Below the pieces are notes generated by a model. It was given only the letters and a program-made list of their open reading frames with translations, had not been told where the DNA came from and did no database searches. This document shows, in pieces, positions 48,012 to 61,729 of a stretch of 64,000 nucleotides of DNA (the first letter of the stretch is position 1; the number at the start of each line of letters is the position of its first letter). Made by a program: the position numbers and the translations under genes. The DNA is from Corydoras sp. C115 (taxonomy: Eukaryota; Chordata; Actinopteri; Siluriformes; Callichthyidae), in contig JAFMOC010000003.1 of the NCBI GenBank assembly GCA_019802505.1, positions 2,434,501 to 2,498,500 on the forward strand, written 5' to 3'.

Positions 48012-48908
48012 ATGACTCTGAGTTCGGAGATGTCTGAAGCCAGTTCGCTTTCGGAAGAACCCACGATAGACGTGGTGGGAGAGGAGGACGAGGAGGAGGG
48101 GGATGCCGAGCTGGTGCGGCTGCACGACGAGCGTTTTCTGTCTGCTTCACCGCCTGGCGTTTCTCTAGCAGCTGGTGCCTCGGGGGCGCACGACGCCTAC
48201 AAACCGGCGAGCAAAGCTGCCACCGTGAAGCCGCCCTACTCTTACATCGCTCTCATCACCATGGCCATATTGCAGAGTCCCAAGAAACGACTGACACTCA
48301 GCGAAATCTGTGACTTTATCAGCAACCGCTTCCCGTATTACCGCCAGAAGTTCCCCGCGTGGCAAAACTCTATCCGCCACAACCTGTCCCTCAACGACTG
48401 CTTCATCAAGATCCCCCGAGAGCCGGGCAACCCGGGCAAAGGCAACTTCTGGACCCTGGACCCTGAGTCGGCCGACATGTTCGACAACGGCAGCTTTCTG
48501 CGCCGTCGCAAGCGTTTTAAGCGACTTGGGGCACCGGAGCGCCTCCGGGAATACGGCGCTTTCCTGCCCGCGAACGATTTCGGAGCGTATGGATGCGCTT
48601 ATGGTCACCAAGTGCCAACCGCATATCATCACCAACCGTCGCTTTTTACTTTCCAGGAGCCGCAGCAACAAAAACAGCCACTGCGACGCACTGGAAGTCG
48701 TAATTTAACACCTGCCCAAATGACCAACCTGGTGGAACTCGGTCGCTCTCACTTCTATAACCCTATAAGTACCGGGCCACCACGTTCCACCATGTTCCAG
48801 ACTGCGGCCAAATCCCAAGTGCATCGTTCACCGTTCTCTATAGAAAGTCTATTAGCGACGCCTGCGCATGCGCATTGTGCCTCGCGGATGGCGTCCCTCA
48901 GACCGTAG
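48012..48908 (+). CDS. foxd1: foxd1, forkhead box D transcription factor
   Basis: Single-exon forkhead transcription factor; FOXD1 patterns ventrotemporal retina and kidney stroma in vertebrates. The 298-residue product opens MTLSSEMSEAS, has the FoxD signature IDVVGE (19-24) followed by an acidic run, and a complete forkhead domain at about 72-171 (KPPYSYIALITMAILQSP, recognition helix with WQNSIRHNLSLNDCF, then RRRKRFKR). The wing reads GNFWTLDPESADMFDNG, with Phe where the family usually has Tyr. FSIESLL at 275-281 is an eh1-type motif that recruits Groucho/TLE corepressors. The ATG sits in a good context (GGAGCCATGAC). The protein is shorter than human FOXD1 (465) because alanine/proline-rich tracts are missing. 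I assigned foxd1 and not another foxd gene from the MTLSxEMS start and from the btf3/ankra2/fcho2 neighbours. Confidence 0.92.
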   Translation: MTLSSEMSEASSLSEEPTIDVVGEEDEEEGDAELVRLHDERFLSASPPGVSLAAGASGAHDAYKPASKAATVKPPYSYIALITMAILQSPKKRLTLSEICDFISNRFPYYRQKFPAWQNSIRHNLSLNDCFIKIPREPGNPGKGNFWTLDPESADMFDNGSFLRRRKRFKRLGAPERLREYGAFLPANDFGAYGCAYGHQVPTAYHHQPSLFTFQEPQQQKQPLRRTGSRNLTPAQMTNLVELGRSHFYNPISTGPPRSTMFQTAAKSQVHRSPFSIESLLATPAHAHCASRMASLRP

Positions 48909-48968
48909 TCTTAAAGTTTTGGATTGTATCAGACTCACATGGCTGTTCATTTCTTAGCTGAACTTTAC

Positions 48969-48974
48969 AATAAA
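48969..48974 (+). terminator. foxd1 poly(A) signal
   Basis: AATAAA 61 nt after the foxd1 stop codon (TACAATAAAATATTG), giving a very short 3' UTR if used. A more distal site cannot be excluded. Confidence 0.5.
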
Positions 48975-50960
48975 ATATTGAGAGCCAAACAAAAAGTCCA
49001 GTGTATAAGGTAGGCTTGCTTTTATCATCTGTTATGTTAACGGCAGGTCACTGGTGACGGTCATGACCCTCGTGCCTCTGTTTAACGCGCAGGCCTAACG
49101 TTCTATTTTCTTTTAGCACTTTTACTTTCAAACACAAAGATTTGTACGTTATTTTATTTCCTAGGTACTCAAGAGACTTTTTATACTAGAGCTAAGTGGA
49201 AAAAAAACATTAAGCATTCTTAATAATTGTATAGAATTGTCTATGTTTTGATTTGCCTTCAGACATGAAATTCACAAAAAAGTTGCAAGTTGTGTTCATT
49301 CACTACGTTATGATTTTTTTTAGGATCGTGGTTACACACATTCATATAACACCGAGAATAAACTATAACTTTGCAGTCAACGTGAGTGGTTTGCGTCTTG
49401 TGTCCGCATTCTGAAGTTTTTGTTGGTGCTCAGCCTTGTGATAAGGTAAATAAAATAGCTTATATGTTATAGGAAAAGCGTGAAAGTGTATGTTTGTGCA
49501 AACAGAATGAGCTTGTGGGTATAGAATTGGTATGCAGAACTAAAACTGTACTTTGAAAATAATTCTGATTTGTTGATTGTTTTGTATTGTGTACCACAGC
49601 AACATTTTCGTAGATTATAATCGTGTATTTTTTTTTGTTTTTTTAGCATTATTTTTTATTTAAAAAAAATACACACGAAACATACAAATATTTTATATCA
49701 GTGTCTATAACATTATAGGCCTACACTTTAATAGTATACTAGACATTCTCATTTATAAGTTTTGACCTTTTCAACAGTACACTGACGTTTTTTTTCTGTC
49801 GTCCTTGCACACATTTATTTACGGTTTCTAATCCAGCAGCACTCGCTTTCTTTAAATAAATTGTTGTTCCATTCGACTTTTTGGTTTTAGTTAAAAGGTT
49901 TTAGCTGGTTTATATTCTTGTAATAATATTGGATCCATGGCATCTGTAGCGGTTCAGCTAAATAAATGATTTACATAGGATTTAAGATTATTAAACCATG
50001 AATGTCGTGATGAACAGCTGTTTTACAGACCCGTCTGTAACCAATAAGAATGAGCACAAGCTTAAAAGAAAGAGATATGCGTTTGTTTACCATATTGATG
50101 TAAAGAGTTTAGGTAACTACATCTGAAATTAGCAGCTTAATATTACAGAATTTAAATTATAAAGTTATTTCAATTTCAAATTATTTCATTCACCTAAATT
50201 TAGGTATGCCTGAAAACAAATAAGGCAAAATCATAGTTATATGTAATTTCTTTTTTTAATGACTGTTTTGTATTTAAATTAAGAAGAATTCTCACGTCAC
50301 CTACAACAATTTAACAAAATTAAAATATCGCCGCAAAACATCATACAATTAAACCAATAAATAAACAATAGATAAATAACAATGTCTTTAATAAGGGTGA
50401 AAATTGCATCTTAAATTCTAAATATAATCGACTATACCTTACTGTTACGTGTACCACTGTAAGTTCCCTATGTTACATTTTTTTAGTTTTAATAGTGATT
50501 ACAGTAATTGTAGAATAAAATATAAGGATGTATCTCATTTTCTTTTATATCAACCTGCGATTTTTTTTTTATTCTGAAGTAAGCAGTTGAGCAGACAAGT
50601 AACAACCAAACCTATAAGTAAGGTTTACATGCAACACAAAAAAGTAAACCAAGAAAACAGCAGTGTGTAGTGTATGTAACGCATACACTTTCTTATCGTC
50701 TATGTTCATTTTCCATGTTTCAGTAGACTATGGCACACCCTCTGAAACGTTTGATCTTTTTATTTGTATTAATAATTGGTGCAGTAAAATATAAAGGACA
50801 CTTGAAATAAGAAAACAGCCATGTGCCGCAAGGTGGGTGTGGTGTGTATGTTGTGTGAATAAGCCCGCAACGTAAACGTGTGCGCAGCCGCAGTAGGTTG
50901 GTCCTCGCGTGCCATAGTGGAGGCAAGAAACATTCAGAGTAGTGAAGTCAGGTCAGTAGA

Positions 50961-51047
<87 letters not shown>
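50961..51047. repeat. (CA)n-(GA)n compound microsatellite
   Basis: About 36 CA units followed by seven GA units. Confidence 0.95.
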
Positions 51048-51128
51048 ACTCGTACACATGCACGCACACACGCAGAAACGCAGTGATGATGTAACCATAC
51101 GACTAGGGATTGATCTGGAAATGGGTCA

Positions 51129-51187
<59 letters not shown>
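51129..51187. repeat. (CA)n microsatellite
   Basis: About 29 CA units, 80 bp after the preceding compound repeat. Confidence 0.95.
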
Positions 51188-51191
<4 letters not shown>

Positions 51192-52505
51192 CACTTAATT
51201 TTGCTCTATTTTCTGTTTGTTTGTAGGTTAGCAGCCCCACTGTTAACAAAAGATCACACAATAGATTGTATAAGCAAAGAATAAAAGTAAACATTGTTAG
51301 TGTTGTAAAGTAAAACCATTTCATAATCCTGGCATTAGCTGAACGTCCTAATGTCTGATCACTGCAGTAGCTTTCTTCCTTATTAAAATTTACACTCCTC
51401 CACAAAATAGGATAAAACGACACATTTTTTTTTTTTTTAACATCATCGGAGTTTTCTTGTGGAAACCACAGATTACCGAAACATAAAGCAACTTTTTAGA
51501 AAAATAAAGTACATAAAAATACATAAATACACAATTTTTCTCCCAAACATATGTTAGTTTCAGTAAAAACATTAATAAAAAAAGCACACGTGGTTGTATT
51601 TTAAAGGTAAGCCGCTTTTAAAATGTGTTAATCACTTAAATCGAACGGAAAACGCACCGAGTTAGGATTTTAGTTAGGAAATTAGGGTTTAGACACGTAT
51701 TTGCTTAATTAAAGCAATACAATACTCCTTTAAGTTGTTAAATTACCGCCCGGAAAAACAATCTTAGGTAAACTCCAAATCTTGTTGGACGGCTACATAT
51801 TTTGTGTTTATACATCTAAATTTAAGTAAAAGCATAGGACACCTTTGTAAAAAAAAAAATTTTGTAGCTACTTAACCAAAACATAAAAATTACAAGTTCC
51901 TAAATGTACTTCAGGTAAAAATCTGTAAATAAATAACTGTGCTAAAAACAATTTTAGTTAAATAAAATAAATTTTATCATACAAACTCAGGCTGCTCATT
52001 GATTTAATTAGAGCTGAATACATGCAGCATCCAATTCACCCGAATACTTGTCCTGTCACGAATTTCTAATATTGTTGTTTATTTGTGTTAAAATACAGAT
52101 TTACAGTATCCTAAATACAAAGAATTTATAGCACATCAATTTGCGCTTGTAATGATACAGTAATGAATTAACAGATTGCAGATCAGATATTAAAAGCATA
52201 GGCTATAGGCTTATTCATTCCAGGACAGACACCGTGTAGCTTAACCGAGCTGTTGTTTTGTTGCAACTTCCAGACGTTTTAACTAAATATGTAATTTTAC
52301 AATTTAAAACTTCTCATAAAGAAATCATAACGCACATAGAGATCCCAGGCGAATACAGAATTGGTCCCTTGTATCATGTAAGTTGATGAATAAACAAATC
52401 CAAATCTAAATTTATCATTTTTCATTCTTTTGCTAAATTGTATACTGTGGAGTAACTAAAACATTTGCATATAATAGTCTACCCTATAGTTCATTCTTCA
52501 AACAG

Positions 52506-52507
<2 letters not shown>

Positions 52508-52585
<78 letters not shown>
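52508..52585. repeat. (TA)n microsatellite
   Basis: About 39 TA units. Confidence 0.95.
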
Positions 52586-52588
<3 letters not shown>

Positions 52589-52728
52589 ACCCCTGTAAAG
52601 AAAAGGAGCGAACATAGTAAAAAAAAATTGTAAATGTTCTTCATGGGGGGCTTTTGAATCCCTTTCCCATTCATTTAAACTGCAGTCCAGCAACACATAT
52701 TCTCTGTAGCTAGCTGTATGGAGGTTAA

Positions 52729-52730
<2 letters not shown>

Positions 52731-52794
<64 letters not shown>

Positions 52795-52815
52795 TGTATA
52801 TATGTGTGTGTGTGA
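52731..52815. repeat. (TG)n microsatellite
   Basis: About 40 TG units with TATG interruptions near the end. Confidence 0.95.
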
Positions 52816-53642
52816 TTGTGTTATGCACCATTAGGTAGTTGCAGAATCTGTTTGAATACAGCACCAATTAGAGAGAGTTTGAGAACCCTCTTCCAGGTTC
52901 CACACCAGTCTCTGCCACTTAACCAGCCTTCTTTCATGCTCTGTCTATTCTTTTGAGCATTCTTTTAATCTCTTGTCCTGCTACTATTCTTTCTTTATTT
53001 CTTTTCTGATGCCCCATCAGTCTTCTGTACTGTTCCTTTGTTTTGTCTTTATATCAGTTTTCTTCAAAAGCTAAACGTAAAGTATTTTGCACACCTGACC
53101 AATGTAAACCTGATTTAAGTAGACACCACAAAAATAAAAAATGGAAATGATATTAAAATGCCATTCAAAATCATACTCATATTTTTAGCGCATAACTTCT
53201 AGTATTTAAAACATTATTGATGTATTAGGGGCAACAATAGTACAAAGACTGATCTGAAATTGTCTGCTAAACAGTAGTCATTAGATTTGATCTATGAAGC
53301 ACTGTTTAATCAGTAAAGAACCAGGCTTTTACAGTCAGCGAATGTAATATTCAGGCAACCTTAAATGTACCACGTCCACTATTTCACAAAAGTATAAATG
53401 TCATTTGATTTAAGGTTAAAATATCACACCACTATCATGAACATTCTGTTCTTTAAAAATGACTCTCCACTTTCAGAAATTATGCCTCCTCAGCTTGATC
53501 ACATGATTCAGCTCAGGTTGAATTATGAGATAGCACAGTGTGCTGTGGTCATTTACTTTAAAATGGCTTCCAACTTACTAGGTCATCCAGGGAGTTTTAC
53601 TTAAACTTTAAAAGTTGGCACATCTATTTAAACTCAACTACA

Positions 53643-53704
<62 letters not shown>
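53643..53704. repeat. (ATT)n microsatellite
   Basis: About 20 ATT units, followed at 53738-53757 by a short (TTTA)n tract. Confidence 0.95.
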
Positions 53705-54455
53705 GCATCTGTAGCATTTAAATCATTTTATTGTTTTATTTATTTATTTATTTATTTTTTATTTATTTGTTTTTTAACCTCAGAAGTGCTATAAAAGGTA
53801 AATAGTCTTCAAGAATCATTTTTGTCTTTACTGGAAAACCACTCCTTACTCTAAGAGGAAATTGTTGGTAAACACCCACAATTTTAAAAGCTTTCTTAGA
53901 ATTAGATTACTAAGAGATACTTTTAGGAATAAAAATCTTTAATAATGCAACATGAAATATGCATTCTTTGCTGCAGAGATATCCTTAAGTTACAGCATGA
54001 TTTTTTTTAAAGTAAAAAAAAATAGTTTTGTAAGGCTCTCATAAGCAATTGAGATTTTTATGTGTTACTGTGCTTTCTTAAAAGTAGAAACTTCAGTACA
54101 TCATGCAGTGAAATACACTGTAGCTATGTAAAGCAGTTACAAATCAAATCAATTTGAAGGTTTTACAATGATGGCTGGTGTTAAAATTGCAACTGGATTA
54201 TTCCATTTATGTTCTATTAAACAATTAATATTTATAGTCTAAAATATTATTTAAACTAAAACTGTAAATGGACAACAGTTGTTAAGGGTGAATCATTTGA
54301 GAATATATATCTATCGCAAAAATATTATTTGTGATAATTTTTCTGCTTTTAAATAATATCACTGAATACATAATGCAGCAACTAAAAATAAAATCTATCA
54401 ATAACAAAAAAGAGCTGTAGGATTTTTCTTGCAATTGTACATTTCACATATCATA

Positions 54456-54521
54456 TTTACATTTACATTACATTTACATTTAGTCATTTAGCAGACGCTT
54501 TTATCCAAAGCGACTTACTAA
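54456..54521 (-). repeat. teleost interspersed repeat tail, reverse
   Basis: ACATTTACATTTAGTCATTT followed by AGCAGACGCTTTTATCC and AAAGCGACTTAC is a very common end sequence of teleost repeats. A diverged sense copy lies at 59705-59765. Confidence 0.6.
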
Positions 54522-56330
54522 TGAGAATATTAGAAGTCAGAAGTTTTGCAGAAAACCAACTACACTGTAAATTCATCAAACCTGATTGTTATTTGATGCT
54601 GCGCCCCCCCCCCCCCCCCGCCCCGCAGTTTAACATTAAATTAATATGTTAATATTTAACCTTAAATTAAGCAAATCTTGATTTGAAATTGATTTGAGAA
54701 TAGACTTTCATTAATTTGTGTGACATTTAAAGTTTAACATCTAATCTCTAGACTACAAAAGCATTTATTCAGCGGTTTTAAGTTAATATTTGTGGGTTTT
54801 CAACAAAAAATATCATTGCAGAAAATTGCCTTATTATTTGCAACGGTTTGTATGGGCACAGTTTTCAGTTGCTGTACTCATTTTCTAAATTTGAATAAAA
54901 AGTAAATAATAATTCTAAAGATTATAAGACAGTTATCAGAATCAGAAATGACTTTGCCACTGCACTCAAAGATATTGTAGAATTTAATGGGTTTGAACTG
55001 CCCCGCACTTAGACCTGACTCCACTGAGACCATTTGTAATAAACAGTAAGATCTTGTTTTCTTGTGCCTCGACTAATGTTAAAATAATTTAACACCAATA
55101 AAATAAATAAGCACACAAAGTAAAAATGAACCAAAAAACATCTTTGCTTTCTGAATCATGTGCTTAACAGTGTATGAGGGAGTCAGGGGTGAGAGGTTGT
55201 GCTGTTGACAGTTAAGAATGACTTACAGGTCAGAAGCACACGGATAATCCTTTGCAGGTTGGACCTAACGGCAGAACACACACAAACATATTACACATTT
55301 CATAAATTAAAAATCACTAAAACATGAAATTGTAAATAATTTTGACAAGTTTTGAGTTGGATTGACAAGGTCTTTTCCACAGATTCAGAATATCCTGTCA
55401 TGCATGGCTCTAAACCGCTCAGCAAAAGTCTGTTTACTGCTAACTCAAGTTGTGTTTTAGCTAAGCACTAAATCAACAGGTAAATAAAAATTAACTTTTA
55501 TCAAAATATAATGTGGTATAGATTACACAAAACTGTAAGAAAAATAAATTGATGAGCAAATGGTACACATAAATTAAAAAAATGCTTACAGAATTATGAA
55601 ATTTAGAGTAGAAAATATCACAATCATATTTTTTATGATTTACAATTTGCAATGTCAGTGATACCGATTTCATCAGAGGTGTTTTTATACTTTATTAACT
55701 TTGCCAAACTTTTTTTTCCAAGGTGTAAAATTTTTAAGACACAGTGTCTTTAAACAAAATAATTTATAAATCCCAACTTCACCCTGATCTTAACTCACAC
55801 AATTCTCCCTAATGGTGTTTTGCAAATTTTCTGGAAATAAACAGTTAATAAGATTCTGATATTCATATTTTGTTAAAAGTCTGTTTGCAAACCCTAAAAA
55901 CAAAATGCTAACTGCATAAAAAATTTATATAACAACAGTATTTATTTTCTTATTTCTTGTTAAAAATGATCTATTAGGTTTTCTATGACATTTTTTCTAA
56001 TTTTTATGAGGTTATAATCAAAAGTCAAAGTGTATAACAACATGTATCTTGCATTAATGTTTATTTATTTTTTAACATTGATTCGCTCAGGCAAATTAAA
56101 CTAAGATCACTGACTGTATTCCTTATTTGATTGCATTTATAATTGCTTGTTCTTTGTAGCAAGATGTTTTTACAACTCATTTAGGACTTTAAGTAGCAAT
56201 TTCAGTTTTGTTTAAAAAAATATCAGATTGAATATGCTTCAATCTGTTTCAGAATTTCAGTTCATTGTTTTACTGTATTATTTTTAAAGTTAAATATTTT
56301 CATTTTTCTTTAAAAACAATTTTATTGGTT

Positions 56331-56333
<3 letters not shown>

Positions 56334-56409
<76 letters not shown>
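56334..56409. repeat. (TA)n microsatellite
   Basis: About 37 TA units. Confidence 0.95.
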
Positions 56410-56415
<6 letters not shown>

Positions 56416-59400
56416 CTACTTCTTTACCTTATAAGGTATTTCATAAATCATGTTTTCAGAAAAAATTGACAGAGAAATGAAAAAGCTATTTTACTACAAA
56501 AAGTATTAATTTAATTCCTGCTTACACAGCATATTCTTTTTTTTAAGTTTACGTTCTTAATAATGTAAAGGCTAACAACTGAATGACATGAACTGTTATA
56601 TACGCATTACAGTAAACAGATAAATTTAGAGGTGTTTGTTTTTGTGTTTTGAGGTAGTTAGTTAAACTGTGTGACAGTACATTCGAATCAGTTACTCTAC
56701 ATTACACTGCATATTGAAATGTTCAGTACACTTAATAATAAATAATAATAAATCCAGATCATTGCATTATTGCAGTTGTGTTTTATTAATTGTTTTTTTG
56801 AACATGGAATATTTTATACTGTTGGGATAGCCTACACAATGGTCAGAAGTGTGTCACTTAAGTTTGATGAATAATTGGCATTAATATGGGATATCCATCC
56901 CTTTGTGAAGAGCTTAGATGAAGAGATCACTGACTGCCAATTCTTATGAAAAGTAACTTATAAGATGTTTGTACTTTTCTTAAATGTTTCCATTTAATGC
57001 TATTATCACTTTAAATTTCTAAGGGAAAAGTTGTACTTTGTCTCTGAGTCGCTAACAATTCCATAAAATAACTATTGTGTGTAAAAAGTACTATTAATAA
57101 GTATTTGCAGATGCGTTACTAATTTTAAGTATTTTCAATGATATTTATTTTGATAAACATTCATTTTTGTAAGAATATCAGTACTTCTTTAAATACTGGT
57201 GGCCAAGTATTTTTGAAACTTTTTTATAAATTGAAATCAGATTAAAAAACATTTCAAAGACTAGAGCTTCTTTACAACAGATTAATCAGATAAGTAACTT
57301 AATGAATATGATTTGCAAAGTCTTACATTTTAATCTTTTTAATCTAGTTTTCTGAATTACAGTTATAGCATTAAATGTATAGTAATTACATTTACTCCAG
57401 ACATACACACAATTCACTTTGTAAGATGTATAATACACAATACACCACCTTATATCTACATTCGGAGTTGTAGTGCTAAAATGTGGCTTTTATTTACATG
57501 TACAAATATTTATAATAGATTTCCATGCAAATAATGTTTATATGAAATTAAATGTAACCTAAAATGAGTTTATTAAACTTATGTACAGACCACAAATATT
57601 AAACATATTTATTTTACACAGACAAACACATGCACATACACATTTTCTTTAATAAAGGTTATTTGCAGACCCAATTTTCGAACTGCTGCCAAAATGAAGC
57701 ATTTATTAAGTTGCTTATATTTTTTCATTTATTATGCAACAGAACAACAATGTAAAACAGATAAATTGCAAGTTGAATAGCCTCATATTCATAAATTCTA
57801 GAAATCTTTATAATCTTTCAAAAATATGTCTGAAAACTTATTCAACTTCTGCAAATTTGTGGAACACCTGGTCACATGACCTGTTTACCTGATTTTCTTA
57901 GTGCTAATATTTAAATGCATTGTAGGATAGGGACATAATTCAATGTAATTACTTTAAAAGCAATATTTGCCTTCAGTTATGTCCATGCCAAATTTTATTT
58001 TCCAATTTATTAAAAGCAATAATTAAGTACAGATTGTACATCTAAAGGTATAGAAGAATATTTCTGTAAAAGTGTTATTGTTAATATTAATATCAAATTA
58101 GAAAAATCATAGAATATAGCCAGGGACCAAACCTATGAATTTGTATTTTAAACTCTTGTTTGTTGCATTTCAAAAATAAAAGTATTATGTCATTTATTTA
58201 TTGCTTCCTTTACTGATTGAAATTAAATGATTCGTAAGGGATAAGATTCCTAAACGAACACCCCCCCCCCCCCCCCAATCCTCCTTAAACTGTGAAAACT
58301 GATGCCTTAATTGTTAATATAACCTGAAATGCACCTGAATTCATGCCATTTAATATAATATGTGTAGGCAAAGATATGGATGATAATTAACCTGAATCTG
58401 CAGTCAACCAGAAATAAGAGGTGCCAAAGAGATCAGGATGGAGAGGGGGTTGGAGGGTGTGCCATAGAAATATCATGCTGAGAGGTCAGGTTAAACAGAA
58501 TGCCTTTATCAATAAACATTACTTGTCCTTGATTGGATTGGGATAATACAGCACAACTACCCTATGCATATGTAAAACTATAATGACGTTTCATTTTGTT
58601 TTAAATCTATTTCTAACAGTTAATACACATTAAATCAGCTGATCAGTCAAAAAAGACAGATAACTCTAAACAGATTTGATTATTAGTTATGGTTTATGTG
58701 TGTTAGCATTTTGTTGCAAGTTAACTGTGTGTACAAGACCTGCCACCAACAGCATAATCTCTTAGCTGAGCCTTTTGAAAGGTGGGGCTTTGGGGTTAAT
58801 TCGGCCATTGCTCTGTGTTTGAATCCAATCCAGACTCACATTGAGATGAAAGCTTAAGAGTTCAGTGGATGAGCTGCACCATGGACCCCAGTAGGTCTGT
58901 ACAATAAGGACAGATTATCGCATGTTTATGTGGTTAGGACCTCCATCGAGACAGGGAAACTGAATAGAAAAACAATAATTAGAGATAATTGCTTGTGTCC
59001 AAACATGACTATTAAAGCCCCCTCATTTTTTCTCTCTCCTTCTCTGACCTTTCCCCTCATCTCCTCTAATTTTGATGGTAATGCATGTGCAAAGACAGCA
59101 CAATCCTGTTTTGACAGCTGCAAAAACAAATAATCTATTGCCCCTGAACTTATTTAAAAAGAGGGGGAAATGATAGGGGGAAAAAGAATTGTTTAATTTA
59201 GGATAATTTTTACCTTAAAATATTGTAATTAAAATACATAGACTCCCTCCCCGTATATATTTATTGCTACTATTAAAAAGCTCTATTAATCAAATTTGTA
59301 CTTGAATAATTAATATTAAAACAATTAATAACAATTAAAAATGTTTTATACAAGTCACACATCCTGGGTCCTCTGACACCTGTGGATGGACATTTTGTCA

Positions 59401-59704
59401 TTACAACTAAACATTGCTACCTAGGGCAAGTTTATTCCCTTATGGTAAAAAGACAACAAGACAATACAGAGTTGTGTAATCTGTTATCATATAATGATTG
59501 TTAAATTATTATTATATTATAATCATATAATGCATGATTCCAGGATATGACAAGTTTTTACTGCTAATCTGGCATTCAAAGTCTGCAGATATTGGTCTTA
59601 TAAAGAATACCTGGGATGACGTAAAATTTGCAAATGCAACCATCTAACTTGCAGTAACTCAAAAAGTTCACTGTACACATTCATGAACAATGATTTCTTG
59701 TGTT

Positions 59705-59765
59705 GTTCTCATTTGTAAGTAGCTTTGGATAAAATGACCAAATGACTAAATGTAAATGTATTTCA
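59705..59765 (+). repeat. teleost interspersed repeat tail
   Basis: AGTAGCTTTGGATAAAATGA then AATGACTAAATGTAAATGTA, same family as 54456-54521. Confidence 0.5.
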
Positions 59766-61194
59766 ACACCTAGTGAAATCTTTGCATCAGTGGTTTAACT
59801 GCAACTACATAATCAGATTGACCACTAGAGGCACTATCAGATGTGGCACCTGAAACACACAGAATCTGTATAAAGAGACATCATACAAATATAAAACAGT
59901 ATTCGATAATATTTACAGTACTGTGGCAGTAGATAATATTTACATTCACTATATTGTATTTTTTATTGTATACTAATAATTGCAATAATTGTTTTTGAGA
60001 TGTGTACAATAAATTAGTAAGTTACTGTGATTGCAATAACATCACTGCTAGATCATGAATGTTTCTTTACCAAAATTCAAATAGTTAAAATGCTTTTTAT
60101 GGCTTACTGCTTTTATAGAACAGCAGTGATAGCAATATGATTAAACACACAATGTTCAATCAATAAATGCATTTATTTAAAACAATATTCATAATAAATC
60201 TGCACGTCTTTCGTGAAACAATGTAGTCTGTTAACAGTTAGCATTATTGCAAGTTGACATGAGCACTAAAGGAATGTTGTTACCCGTTAAGTGCCACACA
60301 CAAGCTGCTGAAGCCACATAATTCACTTTTCTATTATTCACTGTATCATAAAATCAAATAATAAAATGGTTTCACTGTTTTGTTTGACTTTTATAACCAG
60401 CCATATACACCTTCAGTGCAGTACAGTTCACATTTGTGAATAAACCACTCTTTTAAATCTGTCTTTTGAAGTCTAAATCTATCGTTACACCAGGATGACT
60501 GAATTAATCTGTTCTTTAAAATAACCGAACATCCACTTCTATAATCACACTGATTATAAACAGTGAGCGCCGCAATGAGATGAAAGTGAGGTGGTCGTGT
60601 GCATACATTTATATCATACAAATTTAACAATGGCTCAGAAGGCAGTTCTGCCAATTAGGTTTTAGGACTTGAATTAATCACGCTACGCAATTTATTAGAA
60701 TATGACAAAATCAAAATCGGGAGGTAAATGTAAGAAATTCAAGTTAAATGGCACAACCAGATATGAATGAAACTAAACAAACTAATATGAATATGATATG
60801 AATGAAAATAAACAAACAAATAATTCTTGAAATAAAGTCCCAGTCCTTCATTAAATCGTATATTTGTATAGAATTATATATTACATATTTATCATGTTGA
60901 CAAAAATCATGAAGAAAACAATTATGCATTGGTGGAATACAATCATTTACACAAATCCTATGTAACAACAGCATTAAATCATAAGCACAAAATGAGAGAG
61001 ACAAAATTTAAGAAGCTCCGAAATACCTTGACACGTTCAAGGGAACTGTAGTGGCAGCAAGGACCAGCTTGCTAAAATACATCACTTATGGTCATATAGC
61101 TTTACTGGTCAATAATGTTACTAATTTTGACCCATAATCCACCTGTTTAAATCTGTGTCCACAACAAAATACCCAGGGTCAGTTATGAAATTTG

Positions 61195-61216
61195 AAAAAA
61201 AAAAAAAAAAAAAAAA
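61195..61216. repeat. poly-A run
   Basis: About 20 adenines; no adjacent retroelement body was identified. Confidence 0.8.
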
Positions 61217-61729
61217 GTGTACATTTCCAATCTTTTCCTATGATACAGAAAGATTCAGGGTATAAAATGCTACTTCATTAAAATATATTTATTAAAAAAA
61301 AAGTTGTTAGATATTGCTTATACTCATAAAACATATTTCCTGCGTTAGGGTATGTAGTTTTATGTCTCTTTTAAGATACCTGCCCCTTAAGCGGTTTAAG
61401 GCACAAAGTATTCATTTTACAAACATCTACGTTTTCAGAATAAAGACAACATTATGTTAGGCCACTTAAGAAAAGATTATTTTGGTACAAATTAGGTACT
61501 CAGCTGTACAACAGATTAAATTATAATGTTGGGTCTCTAGTATTCATGTATATGTGGTCTCTGTTTAAGCCTGATATAGAACAAGTATAGTCCTTTACCA
61601 TCTAAATGATGGTAAAATGGCAGCTTAAAACAAATTTCCATTTGATTTTCCTTATTACAGAGCCTGCATAGAGATAAAGTTGACAGAGGATTTTACAATC
61701 CATGACTTGTTCATGTTCTTGCAATTGTA

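Larger units (their letters stand above)
48975..61729. other. foxd1-fcho2 gene desert
   Basis: No coding exon recognised and no copy of the window's SINE family. Contents are AT-rich unique sequence, microsatellites, poly-C runs at 54603-54619 and 58260-58276, and two short retroelement tails. Mammalian TMEM171 and TMEM174 lie in the matching interval; nothing resembling them was seen. Confidence 0.6.

Noticed and set aside
48165..48671. Minus-strand 168-residue frame under foxd1
   Set aside because: GC-rich antisense shadow of the forkhead coding region.
50878..51423. His-Thr and Cys-Val repeat frames
   Set aside because: Translations of (CA)n and (TG)n tracts.
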